The position numbers were made by a program, and so were the translations under genes. Below, piece after piece: positions 6,789 through 15,954 of a stretch of 64,000 bases of DNA (its first letter is position 1; each line of letters starts with the position of its first letter). Source of the DNA: Methylophilaceae bacterium (GTDB lineage Bacteria > Pseudomonadota > Gammaproteobacteria > Burkholderiales > Methylophilaceae). The stretch spans positions 1,961,577-2,025,576 of the forward strand of contig CP073759.1 of NCBI GenBank assembly GCA_018398995.1, written 5' to 3'. The notes below the pieces were generated by a model. The model ran no database searches, was not told the DNA's origin, and saw only the letters and a list, made by a program, of their open reading frames with translations.

Positions 6789-8051
6789 ATGGTTAAATTA
6801 TTGTTTGCAAAATTCGTGTTAGTTGGCGTGTTGTTGTTTGCCAACACCTATGCGCTAGCTGCTAACCTTGTCACGGCTACCCGCGTTTGGCCCTCGCAAG
6901 ATTATACGCGGATGACATTTGAAGGCGGCGGGGCGTTTAAATATCAAACACTGTCACTTAAAAATCCTGAGCGTTTGGTGTTGGATATTGAAGATATTTC
7001 GCTTAATGATGTGCTGAATACCTTACCCGCGCAAATTTTGGCGAATGATCCTTATATTCAACAAGTGCGTATTGGGCAATATCAACCCAACGTTGTGCGC
7101 GTAGTGGTAGATTTAAAACAAGAAGTGAATTTTAATGTGTTTTCTTTAAGTCCGGCTGGTGAGTATAAACATCGCTTGGTATTGGATATTTTGCCATTAA
7201 AAGATCCAGTCATGGCCATGCTCGATAAGCTTGATAAAAACTTAAAAATACAAAGCGGCACTGAGCAAGCCGCTACAGCAAATCAATTGCCAGAAGCTGC
7301 TAAACAACCCCCAACCTTAGAGAAAAAACAAGCAGAACGCCTTATTACGATTGCCATTGATCCTGGCCACGGCGGTGAGGACCCTGGTGCAATTGGTGCG
7401 CGTGGCAGTCGCGAAAAAGATATTACCCTTGCGATTGCTAAAAAACTTAAAGCGTATGTGGATGCTGAGCCGAATATGCGTGGTGTCTTAACGCGCGATG
7501 GCGACTTTTTTGTATCGCTGGGTGGCCGAGTGGTAAAGGCGCGCAAACTGAGAGCGGATTTATTTATTTCTATTCATGCTGATTCATTTACTAAAGCATC
7601 CGCGCATGGCTCTTCTGTTTTTGCTTTATCTGAACGTGGCGCAACCAGTGCCACTGCACGTTATTTGGCACGAAAAGAAAATGAGTCTGATTTGATTGGT
7701 GGTGTGAGCCTGAAAGATAAAGATCCTATTTTGGCAAAAACATTATTGGATTTATCACAGGCGGCGACTATTAATGACAGCTTAAAATTAGGCAGAGCCG
7801 TTTTAACGCATATTGAACAAATTAATATGTTGCATAAAAAACACGTAGAACAAGCCGGCTTTGCGGTATTAAAATCGCCTGATATTCCTTCTATTTTGGT
7901 TGAAACTGCTTTTATTAGTAATCCAGAAGAAGAACGCAAACTGAATGATGAAAGCCACCAGCACCAAATGGCCAAATCGATTTTAACTGGTATTAAAAAA
8001 TACTTTGCGACCAATCCTGCGTTGGCAAGAACTGTTGCAGATAACGAATAA
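6789..8051 (+). CDS. amiC: N-acetylmuramoyl-L-alanine amidase (AMIN plus Amidase_3)
   Basis: 420 residues. Residues 1-24 form a signal peptide (LVGVLLFANTYALA), residues about 27-135 an AMIN peptidoglycan-targeting domain, then a linker and an Amidase_3 catalytic domain from about 185. Zinc-ligand blocks are IDPGHGGEDPG (His194), SREKDITLAIA (Glu209) and SIHAD; the catalytic Glu is in ILVETAFISN. It cleaves septal peptidoglycan in the periplasm during cell separation. It lies nine bases after tsaE and four bases before the mutL start, so the three are probably co-transcribed, as is common in proteobacteria. Confidence 0.95.
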   Translation: MVKLLFAKFVLVGVLLFANTYALAANLVTATRVWPSQDYTRMTFEGGGAFKYQTLSLKNPERLVLDIEDISLNDVLNTLPAQILANDPYIQQVRIGQYQPNVVRVVVDLKQEVNFNVFSLSPAGEYKHRLVLDILPLKDPVMAMLDKLDKNLKIQSGTEQAATANQLPEAAKQPPTLEKKQAERLITIAIDPGHGGEDPGAIGARGSREKDITLAIAKKLKAYVDAEPNMRGVLTRDGDFFVSLGGRVVKARKLRADLFISIHADSFTKASAHGSSVFALSERGATSATARYLARKENESDLIGGVSLKDKDPILAKTLLDLSQAATINDSLKLGRAVLTHIEQINMLHKKHVEQAGFAVLKSPDIPSILVETAFISNPEEERKLNDESHQHQMAKSILTGIKKYFATNPALARTVADNE

Positions 8052-8055
8052 TCAG

Positions 8056-9873
8056 ATGAATGTCATCAAAGTATTGCCGGATCAGCTGATTAGCCAAATT
8101 GCGGCTGGAGAAGTAGTAGAAAGACCGGCTTCTGCATTAAAAGAGTTATTAGAAAATAGCTTGGATGCGCACAGTACTGAAATTAATGTGAGTTTGGTAG
8201 AAGGTGGGATTAAGCAGCTAAGAGTGGCTGATAATGGCAATGGGATTAATGAATCGGATTTACAATTATCATTAATGCGGCATGCAACCAGTAAAATTCA
8301 TTCCCTAGACGATTTAGAATCGGTTGCCAGCCTTGGTTTTCGTGGTGAAGCCTTGGCCAGCATAGCCTCAGTTTCTCGTACACAGATTGTGAGTCGGGCG
8401 CAAACGGCTAAGCATGCGTGGACTATTTTTTCAAATGGTAGTGACATTTCTGCATTGGAACCCAGTGCTTTAGATGTGGGTACGATTGTTGAAGTGAGTG
8501 ATTTATATTTCAATACACCCGCTAGACGTAAGTTTCTCAAAAAAGAAGCCACAGAGTTTGGTCATTGTGAGGATGCCTATACGCGGATTGCTTTATCGCG
8601 TCCTGATGTGGCATTTAGCTTGGCGCATAATGGACGCACCATTAGCCGTTATGCCATATCAGCGCCTAGTAAACGCTTTAAAGAGGTGTTGGGTGCTGAG
8701 TTTATGGCAGAGACCGTTACTGTTGATGATGAGGCGGTAGGCTTGCGTTTTTGGGGCGTTGCGGCAAAGCCCACCTTTAATCGCGGGCGTCGTGATACAC
8801 AATTTGTGTATGTCAATGGTCGTTTTGTTAGGGATAAGTTGATTGCACATGCGATACGCCAAGCCTATCAAGATGTGTTGCATCATGACAGGCATCCCGC
8901 TTTTGTGTTGTTTTTAGAGTTAGATCCACACTTGGTTGATGTGAATGTGCATCCAGCAAAAACAGAAGTACGGTTTAGAGATGGGCAAGCGATTCATCGG
9001 TTTATTTTTCATGCATTACATAAAGTATTAGCCGCGCCAACAGGAGAATCCAATGCGGTGACGGCAGGGCAAGCATCGCATAATCCCTTTTTATCGCCCA
9101 ACATGTCAGATAAGCAATTCGCACAGCCATATCCAAAATACCAATCGCAAATCCCTTTATCGGCCAATCAAACGCCTGATTTCTATCAGAAATTATATGG
9201 AGATGCACCGTCTAGTTATAATGCGCCAGTTGCGTCAACAGCATCTGAATCGACTAGGTTTGCAGATGAGCCCACAGCCTATCCGTTGGGTTTTGCGCTA
9301 GGACAAATTCACGGTATTTATATATTGGCGCAAAATGCAGCAGGATTGGTGGTAATTGATATGCACGCCGCGCATGAGCGTATTATGTATGAGCGATTAA
9401 AACAGGCATTAGATGATAAAGCGGTACCCATGCAGCCGTTATTGTTGCCTGTCAGCTTTAATGCAGACCGCGTAGAGGTGGCGGTTGTGAATGAAATATT
9501 AGCCAGTGGTGAAGAGACATTAATGCAATTGGGGTTTGATATTGCCGTGCTGTCACCAACAACCCTTGCCGTGCGCGCTGTCCCCACTTTATTGCAACGG
9601 GCTGATGCGGTTGCGCTAGCTCGCGATGTATTGCGTGAATTAAGTGAATATGGTGCGAGTAGGGTATTGACAGATCAGCGCAATACTTTGTTAGGTACCA
9701 TGGCTTGTCATGCTGCAGTAAGAGCCAATCGCAGTTTAACCATTACTGAAATGAATGCTTTGTTACGCGATATGGAAGCAACGGAACGCTCAGGCCAATG
9801 TAATCACGGCCGACCGACTTGGTTTCAAGTGAGTCTACGCGATTTAGATAAAATGTTTATGCGTGGAAGATAA
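8056..9873 (+). CDS. mutL: DNA mismatch repair protein MutL
   Basis: 605 residues. The N-terminal GHKL ATPase is seen in IAAGEVVERPASALKELLEN, VADNGNG, HATSKI and LGFRGEAL; the C-terminal dimerisation domain begins near ALGQIHGIYIL. The C-terminal part has DMHAAHERIMYE, matching the metal-binding DQHA(X)2E(X)4E endonuclease motif with Met for Gln, and CNHGRPT near the end. This suggests a nicking MutL that works without MutH. The frame is open from 8005; the ATG at 8056 fits the family start (MNVIKVLPDQLI). It is convergent with the K+ channel gene, nine bases apart. Confidence 0.97.
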   Translation: MNVIKVLPDQLISQIAAGEVVERPASALKELLENSLDAHSTEINVSLVEGGIKQLRVADNGNGINESDLQLSLMRHATSKIHSLDDLESVASLGFRGEALASIASVSRTQIVSRAQTAKHAWTIFSNGSDISALEPSALDVGTIVEVSDLYFNTPARRKFLKKEATEFGHCEDAYTRIALSRPDVAFSLAHNGRTISRYAISAPSKRFKEVLGAEFMAETVTVDDEAVGLRFWGVAAKPTFNRGRRDTQFVYVNGRFVRDKLIAHAIRQAYQDVLHHDRHPAFVLFLELDPHLVDVNVHPAKTEVRFRDGQAIHRFIFHALHKVLAAPTGESNAVTAGQASHNPFLSPNMSDKQFAQPYPKYQSQIPLSANQTPDFYQKLYGDAPSSYNAPVASTASESTRFADEPTAYPLGFALGQIHGIYILAQNAAGLVVIDMHAAHERIMYERLKQALDDKAVPMQPLLLPVSFNADRVEVAVVNEILASGEETLMQLGFDIAVLSPTTLAVRAVPTLLQRADAVALARDVLRELSEYGASRVLTDQRNTLLGTMACHAAVRANRSLTITEMNALLRDMEATERSGQCNHGRPTWFQVSLRDLDKMFMRGR

Positions 9874-9882
9874 AGAGGCGTT

Positions 9883-11574
9883 TTAAGCAGTAATACGTTT
9901 GATAAAGCGCCAAACAAAACTATCAGGCACTTCCAGCCCGTTCATAATATAGCTAAACGTTTTTGCATTGTTGGCAGAAGCAGGTAAAGTGATTTTGGCA
10001 TCATAGGTGCCGCAAAATAAAATACAATCGCCTTCGAGTATTGTCATTTCTTGATCGGGCAATAGGGTTGAAACATCGTCTCTTACCAGCAATAAAGGGA
10101 CTAGTTTGAGGGTTTTTTCGCGGTTGGCAGGGTCTTGCATCAGATTGAGTAGCTTAATTGGCATGCCGCTTTGAATATATTCCGTTACGGCCAATGCATT
10201 GTCGGTATCGATTGTGATTGCAAAGGTTTCTGGGACTGTTTCACCGACAACATCCACAAGCTGACTGATTAAACTATTTGCCCATTGGTTGGTTTGATTG
10301 CGAACCAGTGCCAAAAACTCGGCCAATAACGGTGCCAGCATATGCGCCAAACATTCGTGCGCAATAATATCAGTTGGTTGCATGGTGATATTGGCGCCAA
10401 ACTTTTTGAATAAGGTGCTGTTATTGCGATTATTTTTACGCACGATCAAGAACAGGTTGGGATTTAATTGCTTAGCCGTCATCACAATCGATAGATTATT
10501 AATGTCGTTATCTGTACCAGCAACAATGCCACAAGCGTCATGAATGCCTGCTTCTAATAGCGTGCTTGCTTCTGTGCCGCTACCAACCACACATTGTTCG
10601 CATTCAGTTAGCTCTGGCATTGCTTCAATAATCGTTGTGGTGAGATGCTCGCGCTCTAGATTTTCTACAACTGATTTACCAAAACGACCATAACCACAAA
10701 CCAACCAATTGCCTCTTGGTGGATTTTCTGGTGGTGGTAATGTGTCACCAGGTACGCCAGTTAACCACTGGTGAAGGATATAAGTACCAAGCGCATGCAC
10801 ACGCATGGCAAGTTGCTCACCAAATAGCGTATAGGGGTTGATAATATGATCAGTGCCAAATGAGGCCATGTTGGCAGCAATATCTTTACGTTCAGCACGA
10901 GCGAGCACACGTAAATCAGGCCGCATTAATTTAACAGAAACCGCGACAGTTAGATTAACTTCATCGTTATCTGTCAGTGTGACAACGCCGCTGCAGTATG
11001 GATTATAAACACCGGCGCGTATCAAATTTTCCGGAATTCTTGCATCAGCACAAAGACTTAGCGTGGCGTTTCTGGTGTCCGTTAACTCTAATTCATTGAG
11101 CCGTTCTTGATTAGGTTCAATTACCACGACGCGCATGCCTTTTTCATCAAGGATATTGGCAAGTAAACTAGCAGATTGGCCGTAGCTACATAAAATGAAG
11201 AAAGGTTCTTGTAATCGACGCACGTTACGCGCTAGACGCTCTGCAGAAATGGTTTGGCGCAAGCTAACATCTTGCAGCAGTGTGATAATCTTACCGATTG
11301 CATACACCCAAGGAATAACGGTGAAATAGATTGAGAAAGTCATCCACAAGCGTTGCGCCTGACTATAAGGGTAGGGAACTTCACCAAATCCAATTGTTGT
11401 TGCGGTGTAGCTAATCACATAAAACGCTTGGAAAATGCTCATGTACCAAGTGTTTCCTTTGTCATCTACACCTGGCATGAGTGTCAAGCCAATGGTGGCA
11501 ATAGCAAAGCTCACAATAATCAAGATAAGCGGACGCCTTAAGCGCCGCAAAATCATGAAGAGAATACTATTCAT
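9883..11574 (-). CDS. Potassium channel protein with two RCK (TrkA-N) domains
   Basis: 563 residues. There are two membrane helices (about 12-35 and 75-98) flanking a pore loop with the filter TATTIGFGEV (residues 57-66, TIGFGE in place of the usual TVGYGD). Two Rossmann RCK domains follow: FILCSYGQSASLL near 125 and WLVCGYGRFGKSVVE near 290, each followed by a predicted regulatory part. This is the tandem-RCK design of GsuK/BK-type channels, in which nucleotides or ions gate K+ flow. The small membrane protein gene upstream (11619-11993) is on the same strand and probably co-transcribed. Confidence 0.9.
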   Translation of the reverse strand: MNSILFMILRRLRRPLILIIVSFAIATIGLTLMPGVDDKGNTWYMSIFQAFYVISYTATTIGFGEVPYPYSQAQRLWMTFSIYFTVIPWVYAIGKIITLLQDVSLRQTISAERLARNVRRLQEPFFILCSYGQSASLLANILDEKGMRVVVIEPNQERLNELELTDTRNATLSLCADARIPENLIRAGVYNPYCSGVVTLTDNDEVNLTVAVSVKLMRPDLRVLARAERKDIAANMASFGTDHIINPYTLFGEQLAMRVHALGTYILHQWLTGVPGDTLPPPENPPRGNWLVCGYGRFGKSVVENLEREHLTTTIIEAMPELTECEQCVVGSGTEASTLLEAGIHDACGIVAGTDNDINNLSIVMTAKQLNPNLFLIVRKNNRNNSTLFKKFGANITMQPTDIIAHECLAHMLAPLLAEFLALVRNQTNQWANSLISQLVDVVGETVPETFAITIDTDNALAVTEYIQSGMPIKLLNLMQDPANREKTLKLVPLLLVRDDVSTLLPDQEMTILEGDCILFCGTYDAKITLPASANNAKTFSYIMNGLEVPDSFVWRFIKRITA

Positions 11575-11618
11575 GGCTGTAAAGAGTGGTTCTTAATGAG
11601 TCAATATGAATGATTGTA

Positions 11619-11993
11619 TTATCGACGTTGGCTAATGGTTTCAGAAATCAGCAATATAACAGAAACGAAATTGGCCATTAAAGCACCACCTGAAAGTGAG
11701 ACGATATACACTGTTAAACTGGATGCCTCCATTGAGTTTTGGAGGGCGGCCCATAAAATAGCAGCTGAAATTAACTGTAAATCGGCTGCTAAGCTAGTAG
11801 ACAGTAAAATGGCACCAACCTGTGTACGATCACCAAACTTAAGTACAGTAGCAATTAAGCTAACAATAATGGCTGCATATAATTCATAAACATGATGATG
11901 AGTGGGATTATCGATTTCACCGATAAAGAACCCGAAATTGAGTGTCATTGCGAGTACAATAAAAAAACCAAAAACTACTTTTTCCATATTCAT
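11619..11993 (-). CDS. Small membrane protein, DUF6394-like
   Basis: 124 residues with about four hydrophobic segments (7-25, 37-52, 58-82 and 92-118) and a conserved-looking HHHVYELYAAIIVSLIATVLKFGDRTQVGA stretch that can be split into a His-rich loop and a helix. I believe it matches the DUF6394 membrane family, but this is from memory. It lies 44 bases upstream of the K+ channel gene on the same strand, so an accessory role in ion transport is an inference from position. ATG at 11993 has GGA five bases upstream. Confidence 0.65.
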   Translation of the reverse strand: MNMEKVVFGFFIVLAMTLNFGFFIGEIDNPTHHHVYELYAAIIVSLIATVLKFGDRTQVGAILLSTSLAADLQLISAAILWAALQNSMEASSLTVYIVSLSGGALMANFVSVILLISETISQRR

Positions 11994-12099
11994 AATAATC
12001 CGCCATCACTTACTTTCAATAATAGAATAAGATACTAAACTAGTTGATATAGCCTGTAACCCTATCGTTATTATATAACTTCAACCAATAATTAACAGC

Positions 12100-13047
12100 A
12101 TGAATGACAACTCTTTATCTCAAGCCATCTTTTTAATGGGGCCAACAGCAAGCGGCAAGACCAATGCAGCGGTGGCTTTATTGCAACAATTTCCAGTTGA
12201 GATTATTAGCGTTGATTCGGCGTTGGTCTATCAAGCGATGGATATTGGCACCGCAAAACCTGATCCTGAAACCTTAAAAGTTGCACCGCACCATTTAATT
12301 AATATTGTGCCGCCAACGGCAGCTTATTCTGCCGCCAACTTTAGACAGGAGGCATTGGCATTGATGGCTGAGATTACAGCGCGTGGCAAGATTCCATTGT
12401 TGGTAGGCGGAACCATGTTGTATTTTAAGGCGTTAGAAAATGGCTTAAGTGGCTTACCCGCAGCAGACCAAAATATTCGCGCTCATATTGATTTGGAAGC
12501 AGAGGCGATTGGCTGGCCTGGGATGCATCAAAAATTGGCGACAATTGACCCTGAAACCGCATCACGTTTGATGCCCAACGATATGCAACGTATTCAACGC
12601 GCCTTAGAAGTGTATGCAATTACTGGCAAAACCATGACATCACTTTATGCGCTACAAGCAAATGATACGTTACCTTATGACGTGTTAAAGATTGCTTTAG
12701 TGCCCAGTGACCGCACAGTATTGCATGATCGCATTGCAATGCGCTTTAAACAAATGCTCGCAGACGGGTTTGTAGATGAAGTAAAACAATTATTGTTGCA
12801 ATATCCCAGCTTAACTGCACAGAGCACGTCTATGCGTTGTGTTGGGTATCGGCAAGCCTTGATGTATTTAGCTGGCGAATATGACCTTGATGAACTGTGT
12901 GATAGAGGTATATTTGCGACACGTCAGCTCGCCAAGCGACAATTAACTTGGTTGCGAGGCATGGACGGATTATCTATCGTAGATTGTGTAGATAATGAAA
13001 CAATCAAAAGCGATTGTAGTAGGCTCGTTAAAGCATTTTTGAAGTAA
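12100..13047 (+). CDS. miaA: tRNA dimethylallyltransferase
   Basis: 315 residues. The P-loop GPTASGKT is at residues 14-21, followed by ISVDSALVYQAMDIGTAKP, the DAPHHLI-like block VAPHHLINIVPP, and VGGTMLYFKAL. MiaA adds a dimethylallyl group to A37 of tRNAs reading UNN codons. In many proteobacteria miaA follows mutL; here the K+ channel and DUF6394-like genes, on the other strand, are inserted between them. A terminator and a dispersed repeat follow. Confidence 0.97.
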   Translation: MNDNSLSQAIFLMGPTASGKTNAAVALLQQFPVEIISVDSALVYQAMDIGTAKPDPETLKVAPHHLINIVPPTAAYSAANFRQEALALMAEITARGKIPLLVGGTMLYFKALENGLSGLPAADQNIRAHIDLEAEAIGWPGMHQKLATIDPETASRLMPNDMQRIQRALEVYAITGKTMTSLYALQANDTLPYDVLKIALVPSDRTVLHDRIAMRFKQMLADGFVDEVKQLLLQYPSLTAQSTSMRCVGYRQALMYLAGEYDLDELCDRGIFATRQLAKRQLTWLRGMDGLSIVDCVDNETIKSDCSRLVKAFLK

Positions 13048-13107
13048 AAAAATGTTAATTAATTGATTCGCTCGAAAAAGACGAAGAAATTAGGAATAAA
13101 TACTCTG

Positions 13108-13200
13108 AATCGCCACGCTATGCTCGCGATGGCGGCGTGGGAGCTGTAAGGTGATCTCAATAACTGTCTTTGCGAATGGCGTAGTAGCGAAGTAATCCAA
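13108..13200. repeat. Inverted pair of dispersed-repeat arms (TTGCGA..GCGAAGTAATCC type)
   Basis: The arm at 13108-13134, read on the minus strand (ATCGCGAGCATAGCGTGGCG), and the arm at 13164-13200 (TTTGCGAATGGCGTAGTAGC onward) are related and face each other. Both resemble the widespread intergenic element whose consensus is TCATTGCGAG..GCGAAGCAATCC. Together they could form a long imperfect hairpin between miaA and its terminator. Confidence 0.5.
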
Positions 13201-13221
13201 ATGTTAATGTTTCGACCCTTC

Positions 13222-13255
13222 AAAAAAAAGCCGCTTAATTAATCAGCGGCTTTTT
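13222..13255. terminator. Bidirectional rho-independent terminator
   Basis: AAAAAAAAGCCGCT, loop TAATTAATC, AGCGGCTTTTT. The stem is flanked by an A-run and a T-run, so it can end transcription of miaA on the plus strand and of the Fae-like gene on the minus strand. Confidence 0.85.
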
Positions 13256-13275
13256 GGCATCAAACAGGTTGATCA

Positions 13276-13824
13276 TTAGATTTTGCCGTCTAACCCCATT
13301 TGATAATATTTATGGGTGATTTTATCTTGATTCTCTAAAAGCCAATCAATACTTGGCTCGTTTGACATGGCTTTTTTAATGGCCAATGTAGTTGCTTTGC
13401 GATGAATGTCAAATAAGGCTTTGTGATCTAAATCTTTTTGACCAACCACGCCCGGGTTTAACCATACCGACACAATAATACCCAAATCATTGGCTTTTTC
13501 TTTTGGAATATAGCCTTCACGCACGGCATCTAATACACCATTGGCAATGGCGCCTTGTACAGTGCCCATTAAAATATTGGTATAAGCTGTGTCTTTAACC
13601 GTTACTTTACTCACCATTAATGTCGCTGGACGCACTTGAATATCGGTGTTTAAGATAGCCAATACTTTTGAGTGGCCTTGTGATTGATTGGCTAGCTGAT
13701 TGGCAAATGCCACCCCCATCGGTCCATCCATTTCTCCAATGGCAACTTCTGGCTCGGCCGCTGTATTTAATGGGCCGCCAGCAACCAATGCTTCGCCGAC
13801 ACGCATAATAATTCTTTCACTCAT
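13276..13824 (-). CDS. Formaldehyde-activating enzyme (Fae) family protein, non-canonical
   Basis: 182 residues with clear Fae-fold signatures: RVGEALVAGG at the N-terminus, VAFANQLANQSQGHS, LMVSKVTVKD, MGTVQGAIANGVLDAV and EKANDLGIIVSVWL. Canonical Fae condenses formaldehyde with tetrahydromethanopterin in methylotrophs. Aligned by eye, the N-terminal His of canonical Fae (the AHIDLIIG block, reported as the catalytic acid) is Glu here (AEPEVAIG), and there is a two-residue insertion. It is therefore one of the Fae paralogues found beside true Fae in methylotrophs, of uncertain activity. It has a good GGAG ribosome-binding site and ends at the shared terminator. Confidence 0.85.
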   Translation of the reverse strand: MSERIIMRVGEALVAGGPLNTAAEPEVAIGEMDGPMGVAFANQLANQSQGHSKVLAILNTDIQVRPATLMVSKVTVKDTAYTNILMGTVQGAIANGVLDAVREGYIPKEKANDLGIIVSVWLNPGVVGQKDLDHKALFDIHRKATTLAIKKAMSNEPSIDWLLENQDKITHKYYQMGLDGKI

Positions 13825-13864
13825 TGTATTCTCCTTAATGATTAATTGATAAAGATAGCTTCAA

Positions 13865-15049
13865 TTAATAAAGCTGTTGAATGCGTTGCGCTGCGTCAAC
13901 ACACTCGGCTAATGTCGCAACTAATGCCATGCGAATAAAGCCTTTGCCAGGGTTAATACCATGGGCTTCTCTTGCTAAAAAACTACCGGGCAATACGGTG
14001 ATATTAGCATCACGTTTGAGCTGAATTGCAACCGCAGTATCATCTTGATTTGTTTGTATCCAGAGGTAAAACGCAGCATCTGGCATTTCTACAGCAGACC
14101 ATACCGTTTTAAGCATGGGGGCAATGGTTCTAAACTTTTCTGAATAGAGACGACGATTCTCGATAACATGCGCCTCATCGTTCCAAGCAACAGCACTGGC
14201 TGCTTGTATAGACGGACTCATTGCGCAACCATGATACGTTCTATAAAGCAAGAATTTCTCCATTATAGCAGAGTCGCCAGCCACGAAGCCTGAACGCATG
14301 CCAGGTACATTGGATCGTTTGGATAGTGAGGCAAATACAACGAGGCGAGTATAGTCTCTTCCTAACTGTTTTGCCGCTTGGAGCGCACCAACTGGTGGAT
14401 TTGATTCATCAAAGTAAATTTCTGAGTAGCACTCGTCTGCCGCAATTACAAACCCATACTGATCTGATAATTTGAATAGTTGTGCCCACTCTGCTAGGGA
14501 CATCACTTTGCCAGATGGATTGCCAGGGGAGCAGACATAAACCAACTGTGTGCGATTCAATACCGTAGCAGGTACTTTGCTAAAGTCCATTGCATGTTGC
14601 GTTTCTGGCAAGGTATTAATGAAATACGGCTCGGCACCTGCCAGAAAAGCGGCGCCTTCGTAAATTTGATAAAAGGGATTAGGACTAATAACCACTGGTT
14701 GTGATTTTGATGTGTCAATCACTGCCTGCGCCAATGCAAATAAAGCTTCTCGGCTACCATTAACCGGTATGATTTCTTTATCAATATCAAGCGCAGGAAT
14801 ACCGTAACGTCGCGTTGCCCAATCTGCAATGGCTTGTCTTAATGCTACAGAACCTAGCGTTGTAGGATAGTTTGCCAAGCCTGCGATATTATCAATCAAA
14901 CTTTTTTGGATAATATTGGGCGTTTGGTGTTTAGGCTCACCTATCGATAAGTCAACTGGGGTATATTCTGTATTTGGCGTTATATCCGCAAATAGATTTC
15001 TAAGGCGCTGAAATGGGTAAGGTTGTAGCAAATTTAAATTTTCGTTCAT
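13865..15049 (-). CDS. dapC: Succinyldiaminopimelate transaminase
   Basis: 394 residues, fold-type I PLP aminotransferase. It has the start NLNLLQPYPFQRLRNLF seen in betaproteobacterial DapC, IGEPKH, NPFYQIYEGAA, SPGNPSGKVM, the AADECYSEIY block and the PLP lysine in SLSKRSNVPGMRSGF. It converts N-succinyl-2-amino-6-ketopimelate to N-succinyl-diaminopimelate in lysine and peptidoglycan synthesis. It is divergent from the EamA transporter, with only 14 bases between the two start codons, so each promoter must lie inside the other gene or the pair shares a very tight region. Confidence 0.9.
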   Translation of the reverse strand: MNENLNLLQPYPFQRLRNLFADITPNTEYTPVDLSIGEPKHQTPNIIQKSLIDNIAGLANYPTTLGSVALRQAIADWATRRYGIPALDIDKEIIPVNGSREALFALAQAVIDTSKSQPVVISPNPFYQIYEGAAFLAGAEPYFINTLPETQHAMDFSKVPATVLNRTQLVYVCSPGNPSGKVMSLAEWAQLFKLSDQYGFVIAADECYSEIYFDESNPPVGALQAAKQLGRDYTRLVVFASLSKRSNVPGMRSGFVAGDSAIMEKFLLYRTYHGCAMSPSIQAASAVAWNDEAHVIENRRLYSEKFRTIAPMLKTVWSAVEMPDAAFYLWIQTNQDDTAVAIQLKRDANITVLPGSFLAREAHGINPGKGFIRMALVATLAECVDAAQRIQQLY

Positions 15050-15063
15050 AGATAGGTATTATA

Positions 15064-15954
15064 GTGAGCATCGGTCAGAATAAAAACTTTTTTGCATTAT
15101 TTGGGTTGCTTTTTGGCGCAACGGTGTGGGGCATTATTTGGTTTCCATATCGCTTATTAGATCAAGCAGGCATTTCAGGTATTACCGCTAGTTTTTATAC
15201 CTACGGCATTGCAATGCTGATTGGATGCCTGGTTTTTAGCCGACATTGGCGCACGCTACGCCAGCAGCCAAAGAATATCATTTATTTGATTTTAGCCGCA
15301 GGCTGGACAAACTTAAGCTATGTATTGGCGATTATTGACGGCGAAGTCATGCGCGTTATTTTACTTTTTTATTTATCGCCAGTTTGGACGTTATTATTGG
15401 CGCATTTTTGGCTAAAAGAACGCGCAGTTATTAAAGATATATTGGTCATCATTACTTCGTTGCTTGGCGCTTTTATTATGCTTTACGATCCGGCGAATTA
15501 TCTGCCACTGCCTAGCAGTCAGTCTGATTGGTTGGCACTTTCTGCTGGCATGGGCTTTGCACTCACCAATGTCATTACACGCAAGTCGGTACATTTAAGT
15601 CTTATGGTTAAATCGTTTGCTGTATGGTTTGGGGTCACCCTCATTGCATTATTAGGCATTGCTTTATTTGAAGACATAACGACATTACCCGTGACGCTTA
15701 GTATGAATGACTGGTTGACGATATGGATTGTTGCGTTGGTGCTATTTGTCAGTACTCTGCTAGTGCAGTATGGGGTTACCCATGTTGCCGCGGCACGTGC
15801 AGCCGTCATTTTTTTGTTTGAGCTGGTCATTGCAGCCATTGCTGCTTATTTTTTGGCAGGGGAGACCATGACTTGGAATGCATGGCTAGGCGGCATATTG
15901 ATTATCGTTGCTGCAACCGTTGCATCGTTCATTTCTGATGAAAACTGCGCTTAA
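15064..15954 (+). CDS. EamA/DMT-superfamily transporter
   Basis: 296 residues with about ten hydrophobic spans and two EamA repeats (roughly 12-140 and 155-290); the first repeat starts FGLLFGATVWGIIWFPYRLL and the second ends GGILIIVAATVASF. Members export or import small metabolites in the inner membrane; the substrate cannot be told. The start is GTG at 15064 with AGG seven bases upstream; a stop lies just upstream in frame. It converges on pilU with no base between the stop codons. Confidence 0.87.
   Translation: MSIGQNKNFFALFGLLFGATVWGIIWFPYRLLDQAGISGITASFYTYGIAMLIGCLVFSRHWRTLRQQPKNIIYLILAAGWTNLSYVLAIIDGEVMRVILLFYLSPVWTLLLAHFWLKERAVIKDILVIITSLLGAFIMLYDPANYLPLPSSQSDWLALSAGMGFALTNVITRKSVHLSLMVKSFAVWFGVTLIALLGIALFEDITTLPVTLSMNDWLTIWIVALVLFVSTLLVQYGVTHVAAARAAVIFLFELVIAAIAAYFLAGETMTWNAWLGGILIIVAATVASFISDENCA

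Noticed and set aside
11614..11889. 91-codon plus-strand ORF opposite the DUF6394-like gene
   Set aside because: The minus-strand product has clear membrane helices and a good start; the plus-strand one has neither.
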